A DNA stretch of 64,000 nucleotides from UBA1941 sp046329555 (GTDB taxonomy: Bacteria; Bacteroidota; Bacteroidia; Chitinophagales; LD1): the NCBI GenBank assembly GCA_046329555.1, contig JAXLUK010000003.1, positions 1 through 64,000 on the forward strand. Direction: 5' to 3'. Below are positions 26,706-34,678 of this stretch, in pieces (within the stretch, counting starts at the first letter, position 1; each line of letters begins with the position of its first letter). The notes under the pieces are model-generated. The model was not told the DNA's origin and did no database searches. It saw only the letters and a list, made by a program, of their open reading frames with translations. A program made the position numbers and the translations under genes.

Positions 26706-28175
26706 ATGGAAAAGCTTACTGACGATAACATCCGCATCATCTTCGGCATGAAGGTAAAGCGGTTGCGTACTGACAATCAATTCTCTTTGCAGCAGTTATC
26801 TGAAAAAACCGGCATTTCCATCTCCTATCTCAACGAAATTGAAAACGGTAAAAAGTATCCTAAAACCGATAAAATAGCTGATCTGGCGCGAGCGCTAAAC
26901 GTTTCGTATGACCAGTTGGTATCGATGAAACTGGCGAAAAACATGGCGCATATCGGCCATTTTTTGAGTTTAGATATTGTGAATGATTTTCTGTTCCAGA
27001 CCTTCGGAATTGATAAAGGAACATTGTTGTCGATGGTCGCCAATGAACCTATCCGCGTTTCTGCTTTTATCAATGCGATTTATGAAATAGCCAGAAACTA
27101 CAACCTGAAGCAAGAACACTTTTATTTTATGTGTTTACGGTCATATCAGGAACTCAATCAAAATTATTTTGAGGAGATAGAAGAAGCGGTAGACCGTTTC
27201 CGAAATGAACATGGATTAGACGAAAAGCAACTGTTGAACGTCGCCGCATACGAATCACTACTAACCAAACAATATAAATATCACGTAAAGGCAACCGACT
27301 TCAAGCAGTATCCAGCTCTGAAAGCGATGCGTTCCGCCCTGGTACCTGCGGAGAAGCCATTGCTTTTTTACAATAAGAAACTTACAGAACAACAGCGTGC
27401 CTTTTTGTTCGGACGCGAATTGGGTTTCAATTATCTAAAGCTGGAAAAGCGACCTTATACGACGCCGTGGCTTCGTTTTGGTTCTTTCGATAATGTGCTT
27501 AATAATTTCCGTGCTTCCTATTTCGCACAGGCACTACACATCCCTAAGCAATCGCTCAAAAAAGACCTGGAAAATATTTTTGGTGCTGATCGTTTTAATC
27601 CGAATTTCATTGCCCACCTTTTAGAAAAGTATCATGCCTCACCTGAAATGTTGCTAACCCGAATTTCTAACATTCTGCCTGTGTACTTTGGCATCGATGA
27701 ATTATTCTTCATCCGCTATAGCAGTAAGGAACAAGATTTAAAAGAAATCTCGAAAGAGCTTCATCTCACCCGACATTCGCTGCAACTAGCTTATACTATC
27801 AGCGAGCAGAATTACCGGCGCTGGCTAACTAAATCGCTACTTCAATTTTTGTTAGAAGAGAAAGGAAAGGCCAAAGAGCCAATGAAGATTGAGGCGGTGG
27901 TTACTGAAAACGGGAATGGCAACCGATATTTAACCCTATCCATTCTCAGAGAAATGCCAGAATTGAACAATAATAATAATTCCGTTACGCTAGGTTTTGT
28001 AATCAATGAAACAGCGGCCAGAAAAATACGCTTCCTCAATGACCGCAAACTGGATGTTTCAAAACTAGGGGATTTGTCAAGGTATGAATTCAACGAGCCA
28101 ATAGAACTGAAGCGACTAAAGCAATTGCAGGAACGAGAGGACGAGTACGAACTTCTCGTATCTCAATCGAAATAG
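26706..28175 (+). CDS. XRE-family regulator of the ScfR/RamB type (HTH plus IrrE-like and C-terminal domains)
   Basis: 489 residues from the ATG at 26706; an in-frame ATG at 26604 would overlap the aceB start and the operator. Residues about 13-68 are an XRE helix-turn-helix (MKVKRLRTDNQFSLQQLSEKTGISISYLNEIENGKKYP). The long C-terminal part has an IrrE/ImmA-like middle with FLFGRELGFNYL where the metal-binding HExxH of active IrrE proteases would lie, so it looks non-catalytic. This layout is that of the short-chain fatty acyl regulators such as RamB, which in actinobacteria control the glyoxylate genes. Divergence from aceBA across a palindrome fits the same role here. No database check was possible. 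Confidence 0.8.
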   Translation: MEKLTDDNIRIIFGMKVKRLRTDNQFSLQQLSEKTGISISYLNEIENGKKYPKTDKIADLARALNVSYDQLVSMKLAKNMAHIGHFLSLDIVNDFLFQTFGIDKGTLLSMVANEPIRVSAFINAIYEIARNYNLKQEHFYFMCLRSYQELNQNYFEEIEEAVDRFRNEHGLDEKQLLNVAAYESLLTKQYKYHVKATDFKQYPALKAMRSALVPAEKPLLFYNKKLTEQQRAFLFGRELGFNYLKLEKRPYTTPWLRFGSFDNVLNNFRASYFAQALHIPKQSLKKDLENIFGADRFNPNFIAHLLEKYHASPEMLLTRISNILPVYFGIDELFFIRYSSKEQDLKEISKELHLTRHSLQLAYTISEQNYRRWLTKSLLQFLLEEKGKAKEPMKIEAVVTENGNGNRYLTLSILREMPELNNNNNSVTLGFVINETAARKIRFLNDRKLDVSKLGDLSRYEFNEPIELKRLKQLQEREDEYELLVSQSK

Positions 28176-28180
28176 CAGGC

Positions 28181-29218
28181 CTACTTTAACTCACTCAAAG
28201 GAACCTCCTTGATAATACGTTCATGTCCGGTCCAATCAAATGCCCGGAACAAAATAGTTGGGTCTGTTCCCCATCGAATATCGAGTAATCCAAAATTGCG
28301 TTGATTCAGCCCTTCTCCCACCCGATACTTATTGGCTGCTAATCGATGTTCGCGATGCGTTAAACCGCTGCTTGTTAAATCATAAATAGGATAAAGACCG
28401 TCAATTTTCCGCATCGACAATTCTGCATAATGCACATCGCCACTAATAAACACAACGCCGTTAGCTTTAGTTTCTTTAATCAACTTCAACATACGATCTT
28501 GTTCTAACGGGAAGTTATCCCAGCACTCCCAGCCATTATGTTCCGTACCGAACTGGGTGCTGCTGCAGATCACCCGCACCATAGCCGGCTGTAAGAAAAC
28601 GCCCTTTAGCCATTGCCATTGTTCCGCTCCCAACATGGTAGCCAAAGAATCAGTATTGATTTGATAATGGTAATCTTTACCTATTAGCGGGGAGCGGAAG
28701 GTTCGCAAATCCAGCAAAATAACCTGCACCCTGTGGGCAGAATCGCCATAATTAAGCACATGATAAATACCGGGATGCTGCCATCTTGAACTGGTTGTGG
28801 GTTCTTTCCAGAACTCCAGAAACATGCGCTTGGTTGCCTCTTTCATCGGATATTCTGAACCAGCGTCATCTTGACCATAGTCGTGATCGTCCCAAGTTGC
28901 TAACGTGGGCACCGTAGCCAATAACTTTCGGAATTCTGGTTTACAACTAAGCAAACCGTATTTCTCGCGAAGTTTGAAAGTATCTTTACTATCACCGTAA
29001 ATGTTATCACCCAAATAAATCATGAGATCGGGTTTCACATTCATGATTTCTTTTAAAATAGGTTGCTCGCGATTTTGCTTAGCGCAACTACCGAACGCAA
29101 TGCGTTGTATCGCTGCGGTTGCAGGTACGGCAGTTGGCCGGTCGCACCATAATATTTCCCGTTGCGCCTGCAAGAGCTGAGCAGCAACCAAAAAAATCAA
29201 TACTATTGACGGTTTCAT
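28181..29218 (-). CDS. PhoD-like alkaline phosphatase/phosphodiesterase, exported
   Basis: 345 residues from the ATG at 29218, which gives a clean signal peptide (KPSIVLIFLVAAQLLQAQ); an ATG at 29248 overlapping the upstream stop (ATGA) is an alternative. Metal-binding motifs of the PhoD/metallophosphatase fold are seen: FGSCAKQN, LMIYLGDNIYGD, ATWDDHDYGQDD and VFISGDVHYAE. The Asp/His/Asn set would hold a binuclear centre hydrolysing phosphate esters or diesters in the periplasm. It is co-oriented and nearly contiguous with the HhH gene upstream, and converges on the regulator gene with 5 bases between. Confidence 0.9.
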   Translation of the reverse strand: MKPSIVLIFLVAAQLLQAQREILWCDRPTAVPATAAIQRIAFGSCAKQNREQPILKEIMNVKPDLMIYLGDNIYGDSKDTFKLREKYGLLSCKPEFRKLLATVPTLATWDDHDYGQDDAGSEYPMKEATKRMFLEFWKEPTTSSRWQHPGIYHVLNYGDSAHRVQVILLDLRTFRSPLIGKDYHYQINTDSLATMLGAEQWQWLKGVFLQPAMVRVICSSTQFGTEHNGWECWDNFPLEQDRMLKLIKETKANGVVFISGDVHYAELSMRKIDGLYPIYDLTSSGLTHREHRLAANKYRVGEGLNQRNFGLLDIRWGTDPTILFRAFDWTGHERIIKEVPLSELK

Positions 29219-29244
29219 GGCGTGAAGGTAAAAAACCTTAGCCT

Positions 29245-29955
29245 TCATTCCACGGTAACATAGGGTCGCATTCGCCGGAGGAGACTATCGTTAATTACAC
29301 TTACTCTGGTTAAATCATCTACTGAAGTAAAGTTTCCAGAATTTTTCCTGTAGGATACAATCCATTTAGCAATCCAGCCTTTGATATAAGGATGGCGCCG
29401 AAGTGTTTCGTAATCTGCTGTATTCACATTGATTGGTTTAACCAATTGACGGTTGATCGTAAACTGGGGTCGCAGTTGTTCATAGACAGAATCGCGCATG
29501 CCATATACTTCTTTCAATTGTTGCACTGCAATAAAGCCGCCCAGAGCATTACGATATGCAATAATTTTGGCAGCGGTAAACGCACCAATGCCCCGCAAAT
29601 GCTCAAATGTAGCAGAATCAGCACTATTGATTTCGACTATTGTTGTGGCTTGAACATGTTTCCTTTCGGTACGCCAATTTTTATGGTAGCTTTTCTTGTT
29701 ATCCGCAGTTGAAAAAGCGGTTTTGTGATCACTTCCCCATGGTGGTAGCGTATCACGCAGCGCATCCATATATTTTTGCTGAAATGCCGCAAGAAGTTGT
29801 TGTTGCTCAGCGGAAGGCTCAGTAAACTTAGGCGGAAAAAATTGGTTCAATAATGAGGGTAAGGCTAACAGCGCGCAACAAACAGTGACCAAGGCTATAG
29901 CGCCGCGTTGTTCGGTTTTCGTAAAGACGAAAAACCGGTTTAGGGAGGTTTTCAT
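29245..29955 (-). CDS. Membrane-anchored helix-hairpin-helix protein (ComEA-like)
   Basis: 236 residues. One N-terminal membrane helix (about 19-36, AIALVTVCCALLALPSLL), a charged linker, then two ComEA-type helix-hairpin-helix units: INSADSATFEHLRGIGAFTAAKIIAYRNALGGF (about 108-140) and INVNTADYETLRRHPYIKGWIAKWIVSYRKNSGNF (about 172-206). HhH repeats bind DNA without sequence specificity, and ComEA-like proteins receive DNA in natural transformation; anchored at the inner membrane this one could play that role. No other competence genes are nearby, so the function is only suggested. Confidence 0.83.
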   Translation of the reverse strand: MKTSLNRFFVFTKTEQRGAIALVTVCCALLALPSLLNQFFPPKFTEPSAEQQQLLAAFQQKYMDALRDTLPPWGSDHKTAFSTADNKKSYHKNWRTERKHVQATTIVEINSADSATFEHLRGIGAFTAAKIIAYRNALGGFIAVQQLKEVYGMRDSVYEQLRPQFTINRQLVKPINVNTADYETLRRHPYIKGWIAKWIVSYRKNSGNFTSVDDLTRVSVINDSLLRRMRPYVTVE

Positions 29956-29984
29956 TGGTTTTTAAAAATGGTGAGCTGTAAAAA

Positions 29985-30542
29985 TCAGCTTTTCCATTTG
30001 ATATTGCAACCTGCGCTCGGGCGCTGCAAAAGATCTGGAGGTTTTCCAGCTAAAACAGCTTCCAAAGCCTTGATGATATCGCTTCCGTTTGATTGTTTGC
30101 CATTGCCAGGCCGTGAATCATCTAATTGCCCACGGTAAGCTAGCTTCAGGGAAGCATCGAACAAATAAATATCTGGTGTGCAGGCAGCATCATAAGCTTT
30201 AGCTACATCCTGACTGGCATCATACAAATATGGAAAGCAATAACCCTCGCGTAAAGCCACTTCCTTCATCAATTCAGGCCGATCTTGCGGATAGCGTTCA
30301 ATATCATTTGAGCTGATGGCCACAAAGCCCATGCCGCGCGATTGGAATTTTTTTGCGACTGCCACCAAGGTTTGATTAACATGAATTACATAAGGACAAT
30401 GATTGCAGATGAAATACACCACTAATCCTTTTGAGCCTTTCACGTCATCCAAAGAAATACAATTGCCCGTTATCGCATCCTGCAGATGAAAAGGTGGCGC
30501 CAGTGTTCCCAGCGGCAACATATTAGAGGGTGTCAAGGCCAT
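29985..30542 (-). CDS. Thioredoxin-fold redoxin/peroxiredoxin-like protein
   Basis: 185 residues. A thioredoxin-fold core with VVYFICNHCPYV (CxxC at about residues 46-49) followed by the long insertion of AhpC/TSA-like proteins: VAISSNDIERYPQDRPELM, FPYLYDASQDVAKAYDAACTPDIYLFD and YRGQLDDSRPGN. This is the commonly found cytosolic thioredoxin family protein of Bacteroidota whose substrate is unknown. It is separated by one base from the downstream end of the TPR gene, so it probably belongs to that transcript. Confidence 0.85.
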   Translation of the reverse strand: MALTPSNMLPLGTLAPPFHLQDAITGNCISLDDVKGSKGLVVYFICNHCPYVIHVNQTLVAVAKKFQSRGMGFVAISSNDIERYPQDRPELMKEVALREGYCFPYLYDASQDVAKAYDAACTPDIYLFDASLKLAYRGQLDDSRPGNGKQSNGSDIIKALEAVLAGKPPDLLQRPSAGCNIKWKS

Positions 30543-30543
30543 A

Positions 30544-32109
30544 CTAAAGTCCCTTAATCAGTTCTTTAGCTGTTTTATCCTCGGGATCCAATTCCAGCGC
30601 TTTTTGGAAGAATCCACGTGCAGCGCCATTGTCCTTCCGATCCAGATAAAATACCCCCAGGTAGTTATAAGCTTCTACCAATTTATTTTTGTTCTTAGCC
30701 GGATCTGCAGCGGCCAACTCAATATACTTTTCGTAGAATGGCTTAGCGCTTCCTGCCTTCATTTCCGTATCTAAACCGCGGCTATATACTAAAGCGCGCT
30801 GGTAGTAACCATCAGGCGAAGTGGGCTGTTTGGCGATAAATGCAGCAAATGCAGAATCGGCCAATACCCAATTTTTCATGCCATAGTGAGAGCGACCCAG
30901 ATAATAATAATCTAAAGATGTACCGCCAAATTTACTGATCTTGTTTTGATAAGCAGTTGCCGCATCGCTGTAACGCTTGGCATTAAGCAATACTTTTGCA
31001 TAATCACCAGCTAAATCAGCATTGTTTGTATCGTTTGCAATGGCTATTGCAAAGTATTTCATCGCCATTGCGGTATCGCCATTGATATTAGCTAGTTTAG
31101 ATGCATATACATAATCCAATGGCCTTACCTTCGAAGAAGGGCAAGCGGTCCAGAAGCGCTTCGAATAATCCAGTCCTTCCTTATACCGCTTTAATTCGTA
31201 GCTGGCATAGGCCAGGGCGCGCATGAGGATATAGTTATTCGGATCGTCGTCTAACATCTTGGTAGCCTCTTGCGCCACTTGTTCATATTCTTTGTTGGCA
31301 AAAAGGAAGGAAATGAAACGGGTTTTGCCGTCGGCATCTTCTTTATTCAACTCAATGTATCGTTTGAATTCAGGCTTTGCCAGATCATATTTTTTAGAAA
31401 GGAAGTAGGCTTCCCCCAATTCTTTGTGTGCAATGGGATTATCTGGTTCCAGACCCAAGGCTTTCTTGTACGCATCTATAGCACCATCATAAATCCGGCC
31501 GCGCACATTCAGGCGTCCTATCTTGATGTAAGCCATGGTCAACTTCGTATTCGTTTCTGCAGCACTTTCATACTTACTCATGGCTTTTCCGCCTTCATTG
31601 TTATCCAAATAAGCATCCCCTAAAGCCAACATGTTGTAGGCGTTTTTATTGTCAATTTTGTAAGCATCTTCAAAATTTCTAATGGCCTCCTGTAAATCTG
31701 TGGTAGTAGGCCGGAACCAGGCATCGCCAGCCTGATACATTACTTCCGAATTCTTCATTTTTGACGTTACCACGGCTTTTTCAAACAGTTCTTTGGCTCT
31801 TGCTTTATCGCCGCGCATCAGTGCCAGGCGGCCATTGGCCAAATACCCGTAAGGCGATGTATTAGTAGCGCCCAACATCGACAAGAAAATTTTCGCGGAA
31901 TCCGGCTCATCTAGTTTCAAATAGGTTACACCCAGGTAATAGGCTGTAAGATTCTTATCGAAACCTTCGCTTAAGGCTGTTTGAAATTTGCCTTTAGCCC
32001 GGAAGAAGTTCTCATTGTTAAATTCCTTTTTACCTTCTTCAAATGGAATCTGGGCGAAAACTGCCAGTGCAGTAATTTGTAATGCGAGGGCAATGGTTAT
32101 TTTTCTCAT
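30544..32109 (-). CDS. Exported TPR-repeat protein
   Basis: 521 residues from the ATG at 32109 (signal peptide RKITIALALQITALAVFAQ). Tandem TPR units run through the whole mature chain; examples are ALGDAYLDNNEGGKAMSKYESAAE, YIKIGRLNVRGRIYDGAIDAYKKALGLEPDNP, ELGEAYFLSKKYDLAKPEFKRYIEL and YNYLGVFYLDRKDNGAARGFFQKALELDPED. Such a protein commonly lies after a PstS-like lipoprotein in Bacteroidota gene clusters, exactly as here. Its job in those clusters is not settled; envelope scaffolding is likely. Confidence 0.85.
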   Translation of the reverse strand: MRKITIALALQITALAVFAQIPFEEGKKEFNNENFFRAKGKFQTALSEGFDKNLTAYYLGVTYLKLDEPDSAKIFLSMLGATNTSPYGYLANGRLALMRGDKARAKELFEKAVVTSKMKNSEVMYQAGDAWFRPTTTDLQEAIRNFEDAYKIDNKNAYNMLALGDAYLDNNEGGKAMSKYESAAETNTKLTMAYIKIGRLNVRGRIYDGAIDAYKKALGLEPDNPIAHKELGEAYFLSKKYDLAKPEFKRYIELNKEDADGKTRFISFLFANKEYEQVAQEATKMLDDDPNNYILMRALAYASYELKRYKEGLDYSKRFWTACPSSKVRPLDYVYASKLANINGDTAMAMKYFAIAIANDTNNADLAGDYAKVLLNAKRYSDAATAYQNKISKFGGTSLDYYYLGRSHYGMKNWVLADSAFAAFIAKQPTSPDGYYQRALVYSRGLDTEMKAGSAKPFYEKYIELAAADPAKNKNKLVEAYNYLGVFYLDRKDNGAARGFFQKALELDPEDKTAKELIKGL

Positions 32110-32223
32110 AGCTTTAAATTGCTTTCCTGTTAACGTGCAACTGGTGTTCCAATTGGCCGTTGTTAACGAATTTTGGTAAGAATTACAGTTTTGTGACAAT
32201 GCGGCAATGATAATAGTTTCCCG

Positions 32224-33165
32224 CTAATTTTTGGCTTCTATACCAGAAGCAACGCTAATCACACGTTCAGGTATGACGGCTGGAACAAGCCCCGACTTCA
32301 GGAATACTTTGGCCGCTTTTTCACGCGCCAGGAAGTTCACAAATCCATCGGCTACTCGCTCTGGCTGATTACACAACACATAGTTTACCGGCCGTTGCAA
32401 AGGATACTTTCCGGATGCCAAATCGCCCTGGGTTGCACTTACAATAACGGATCGACCCACCGTATCACGAACCGCTACAGGCAACACATTGACCAACTTC
32501 AATATTTCCCGGGCATAAGGGTAGTCTTCGTCGGCTATAGTGCCAAATCCAATAATACCAATAGCCGTGGTATTTTGACTAACATATCGCACCACCGAGT
32601 CAGTTGACTGCAAAGCGAACATATTCTTGCCGGCCGTATTCGTTCCGGCTAGTGCCAGTAATTGACGCACAAATCCCGATTTGTTATCGTCGAAAACCAA
32701 TTGAGTTGGATACGCACCACTTAGTGCTCCAATCAGTGAATCGAGGGGCCACGGTTTTGCTGAATGCGACTTGGATACTACCAAAGCCGCGGCATCGCGA
32801 GCCACCATTATCTCTTTTGGCTGAAGCGCTGTTCTATTCATGAGAACGCGGCGTTCGGCATCGCTCAATGAACGCCCAATAATTGCCGTCCGAATGCTAT
32901 CATTAAGTAATCCCTGAACAATTTCTGCCTCCGGCTTGTACACTAGATGCAGGTGCGCCTCCTCATGAAAATGCTCAAAAAGAGTTACTTGCTGATTCAT
33001 CACATATTCCAAAGCTTCATCACACCAGATAACTACTTCCCCTTTATGAATATCGTCAAGGGGAACTTCCGGAACTTTCTTGTTTTTGCACGAACTTAAT
33101 CCGAAGATTAAGAACATGGTTAACGGCAAAATAACTATTGCTAATCCTAGTTTTCTTAAATCCAT
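32224..33165 (-). CDS. PstS-like substrate-binding lipoprotein
   Basis: 313 residues. Lipoprotein signal with lipobox GLSSC (Cys about residue 26). Periplasmic-binding-protein type 2 fold resembling PstS: VVIWCDEALEYVMNQQ early, IIGRSLSDAERRVL, ARDAAALVVSKSHSAKPW and a late YPLQRPVNYVLCNQPERVADGFVNFL. No pstCAB transporter genes are present, so it is not an ordinary phosphate ABC component. Downstream is a TPR protein. In many Bacteroidota this PstS-like/TPR pair accompanies ExbB/ExbD/TonB genes; those genes are not in this window. Confidence 0.84.
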   Translation of the reverse strand: MDLRKLGLAIVILPLTMFLIFGLSSCKNKKVPEVPLDDIHKGEVVIWCDEALEYVMNQQVTLFEHFHEEAHLHLVYKPEAEIVQGLLNDSIRTAIIGRSLSDAERRVLMNRTALQPKEIMVARDAAALVVSKSHSAKPWPLDSLIGALSGAYPTQLVFDDNKSGFVRQLLALAGTNTAGKNMFALQSTDSVVRYVSQNTTAIGIIGFGTIADEDYPYAREILKLVNVLPVAVRDTVGRSVIVSATQGDLASGKYPLQRPVNYVLCNQPERVADGFVNFLAREKAAKVFLKSGLVPAVIPERVISVASGIEAKN

Positions 33166-33166
33166 C

Positions 33167-33376
33167 TTAATCTTCTTGTTGATCCTTCATATCCATCCAA
33201 AGCCGCCATAAACGGAAAGCGCCATAAGCGCTAATGAGTGCCGCAAGTACGTAACTCCAAGGCTGGCGCACAAAATATATTAACGAGGGGTTAACAAAGA
33301 GATATGCGCCCAAAGCCATATAGCAACTGGCAACAATAAGACGCAATAACAGAACGGGTTGGCGGAGCATATTCAT
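33167..33376 (-). CDS. Small two-helix membrane protein
   Basis: 69 residues with two hydrophobic segments (about 8-26 LLLRLIVASCYMALGAYLF and 39-57 WSYVLAALISAYGAFRLWRL) and an acidic tail. It ends one base before the PstS-like gene, so the two are co-transcribed. An exact -7 element TATCTTTG lies 5 nt upstream of the ATG. No family recognised with confidence. Confidence 0.68.
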   Translation of the reverse strand: MNMLRQPVLLLRLIVASCYMALGAYLFVNPSLIYFVRQPWSYVLAALISAYGAFRLWRLWMDMKDQQED

Positions 33377-33381
33377 TGCGC

Positions 33382-33389
33382 CAAAGATA
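33382..33389 (-). promoter_or_regulatory. -7 element TATCTTTG before the small membrane protein gene
   Basis: Exact TAnnTTTG on the minus strand, ending 5 nt before the ATG at 33376; starts the PstS/TPR/redoxin transcript. Confidence 0.55.
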
Positions 33390-33410
33390 GACGTTTCCCC
33401 GCTGAAAAAG

Positions 33411-34277
33411 TTAACCTAAGTATCCACGCAACACTTTTGAGTGCTGACTGCACTTCAAACGTGTAAGCGCTTTGTCTTTGATTTGTCGAACCCGTTCTTT
33501 AGTGAGCGAATACCGTTCGCTGATATCTTCCAACGACATTGGTTCTTCCACCCCTATGCCGAAAAACAGTTTCAGCACTTCAGCTTGCTTATCCTGCAAA
33601 CCACTTAATGAATGTTCGATTTCTTCGCGCAGCGATTGATGATATGCCACATGCTTATCTGCAGCTTCAGCGTTGGGATCTGAAAGCACATCAATTAAAG
33701 ACCCTTCTTCACTTGAGCTGAAAGGCGCGTCAACACTCACATGCCTACCGGCAACTCCTAACGTTGTACGTACTTCATCTTCTTCGATATCTAACAATTT
33801 CGCAATCTCCTCAGGTGTTGGTTCCCGGTCGAACTCCTGTTCCAATGTTTGAAAAGCCTTATTAATCCGGGTAAGCGAGCCAACCTTGTTCAACGGCAAA
33901 CGCACAATACGACTTTGTTCGGCCAGCGCCTGCATAATATTCTGACGAATCCACCAAACGGCATACGAAATAAACTTGAAACCCTTGGTTTCATCAAAAC
34001 GTTGCGCGGCCTTAATTAGCCCGAGATTTCCTTCATTAATCAAATCGGGAAGGGTTAAACCCTGATTCTGGTACTGTTTGGCCACACTCACAACAAAACG
34101 AAGATTAGCCTTAGTTAACTTCTCTAAAGCTACGGTATCGCCCATCTTAATTCTTTGAGCCAGCCGTACTTCTTCTTCTGCCGTAATCAAATCAACTTTT
34201 CCAATTTCCTGGAGGTAACGTTCTAACGATGCACTATCGCGATTGGTGATGGATTTTGTAATCTTTAACTGCCGCAT
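33411..34277 (-). CDS. RNA polymerase sigma factor, RpoD family (copy 2)
   Basis: 288 residues, starting MRQLKITKSITNRDSAS. Regions 1.2 to 4.2 are all present: LRFVVSVAKQYQNQG, DLINEGNLGLIKAAQRFD, FISYAVWWIRQN, VRLPLNKVGSLTRINKAF and region 4.2 LEDISERYSLTKERVRQIKDKA. Compared with copy 1 the 4.2 helix reads YSLTKERVRQ rather than LGITRERIRQ, and the spacer before region 4 differs (SSEEGSLIDVLSDPNAEAADKHVAYHQ). So it is close in sequence to a primary sigma factor but differs at the -35 recognition helix. A second, possibly alternative housekeeping-like factor. Confidence 0.92.
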   Translation of the reverse strand: MRQLKITKSITNRDSASLERYLQEIGKVDLITAEEEVRLAQRIKMGDTVALEKLTKANLRFVVSVAKQYQNQGLTLPDLINEGNLGLIKAAQRFDETKGFKFISYAVWWIRQNIMQALAEQSRIVRLPLNKVGSLTRINKAFQTLEQEFDREPTPEEIAKLLDIEEDEVRTTLGVAGRHVSVDAPFSSSEEGSLIDVLSDPNAEAADKHVAYHQSLREEIEHSLSGLQDKQAEVLKLFFGIGVEEPMSLEDISERYSLTKERVRQIKDKALTRLKCSQHSKVLRGYLG

Positions 34278-34504
34278 GTACAGGTATTTTAGTTGGGAAT
34301 AACGAATTTGGAAAAAAACAGGCGTATTTCACTGCCTTTTCCTACATTTTCAATGAAACCACCTCGTAATTCATTGTAATTCAGAAAGAGAAAAAAAACT
34401 GAAATGCTTGACGGTACCCGGAATTTCAACATTTTCACACCGTCGTGCATAGGTGCTTCGCTTGAACCTGTTACTTTTACCCTATTAACCAACAACACGT
34501 TATC

Positions 34505-34672
34505 ATGAAAAATCTAATTGTTTTTGCCGCCATATCCACCATAATCATAAGCGCCTGCACGAACCGCCACGGGCATGGTATGGAAGTAGACAATCCCTCA
34601 GTGAACACGGAAACAGTAGTTCAAAAAGATACTTCGACCGCTCCTACTGCCAACACTACTTCCAAACAATAA
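34505..34672 (+). CDS. Small lipoprotein (55 aa)
   Basis: ATG at 34505, TAA at 34670-34672. Signal peptide of about 17 residues with a lipobox IISAC (Cys about 18), then a short tail rich in Thr, Asn, Val and Pro. Six bases after its stop the DUF885 lipoprotein gene starts, so the two form an operon with dapF. Such short lipoproteins are usually of unknown function. A TACTTTTA -7-like element lies 25 nt upstream (34472-34479). Confidence 0.62.
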   Translation: MKNLIVFAAISTIIISACTNRHGHGMEVDNPSVNTETVVQKDTSTAPTANTTSKQ

Positions 34673-34678
34673 AATCAT

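Noticed and set aside
29971..29994. AGCTG/CAGCT hairpin with short T run near the redoxin stop
   Set aside because: Only a 5-bp stem and on the strand opposite to the transcripts there; not convincing as a terminator.
32224..33165. Component of a phosphate ABC transporter
   Set aside because: No pstC, pstA, pstB or phoU in the neighbourhood; only the binding-protein fold is shared.
34289..34498. Minus-strand open frame of 69 codons between sigma factor copy 2 and the small lipoprotein gene
   Set aside because: Unremarkable composition, no family, and it opposes the apparent promoter region of the lipoprotein operon; treated as chance.
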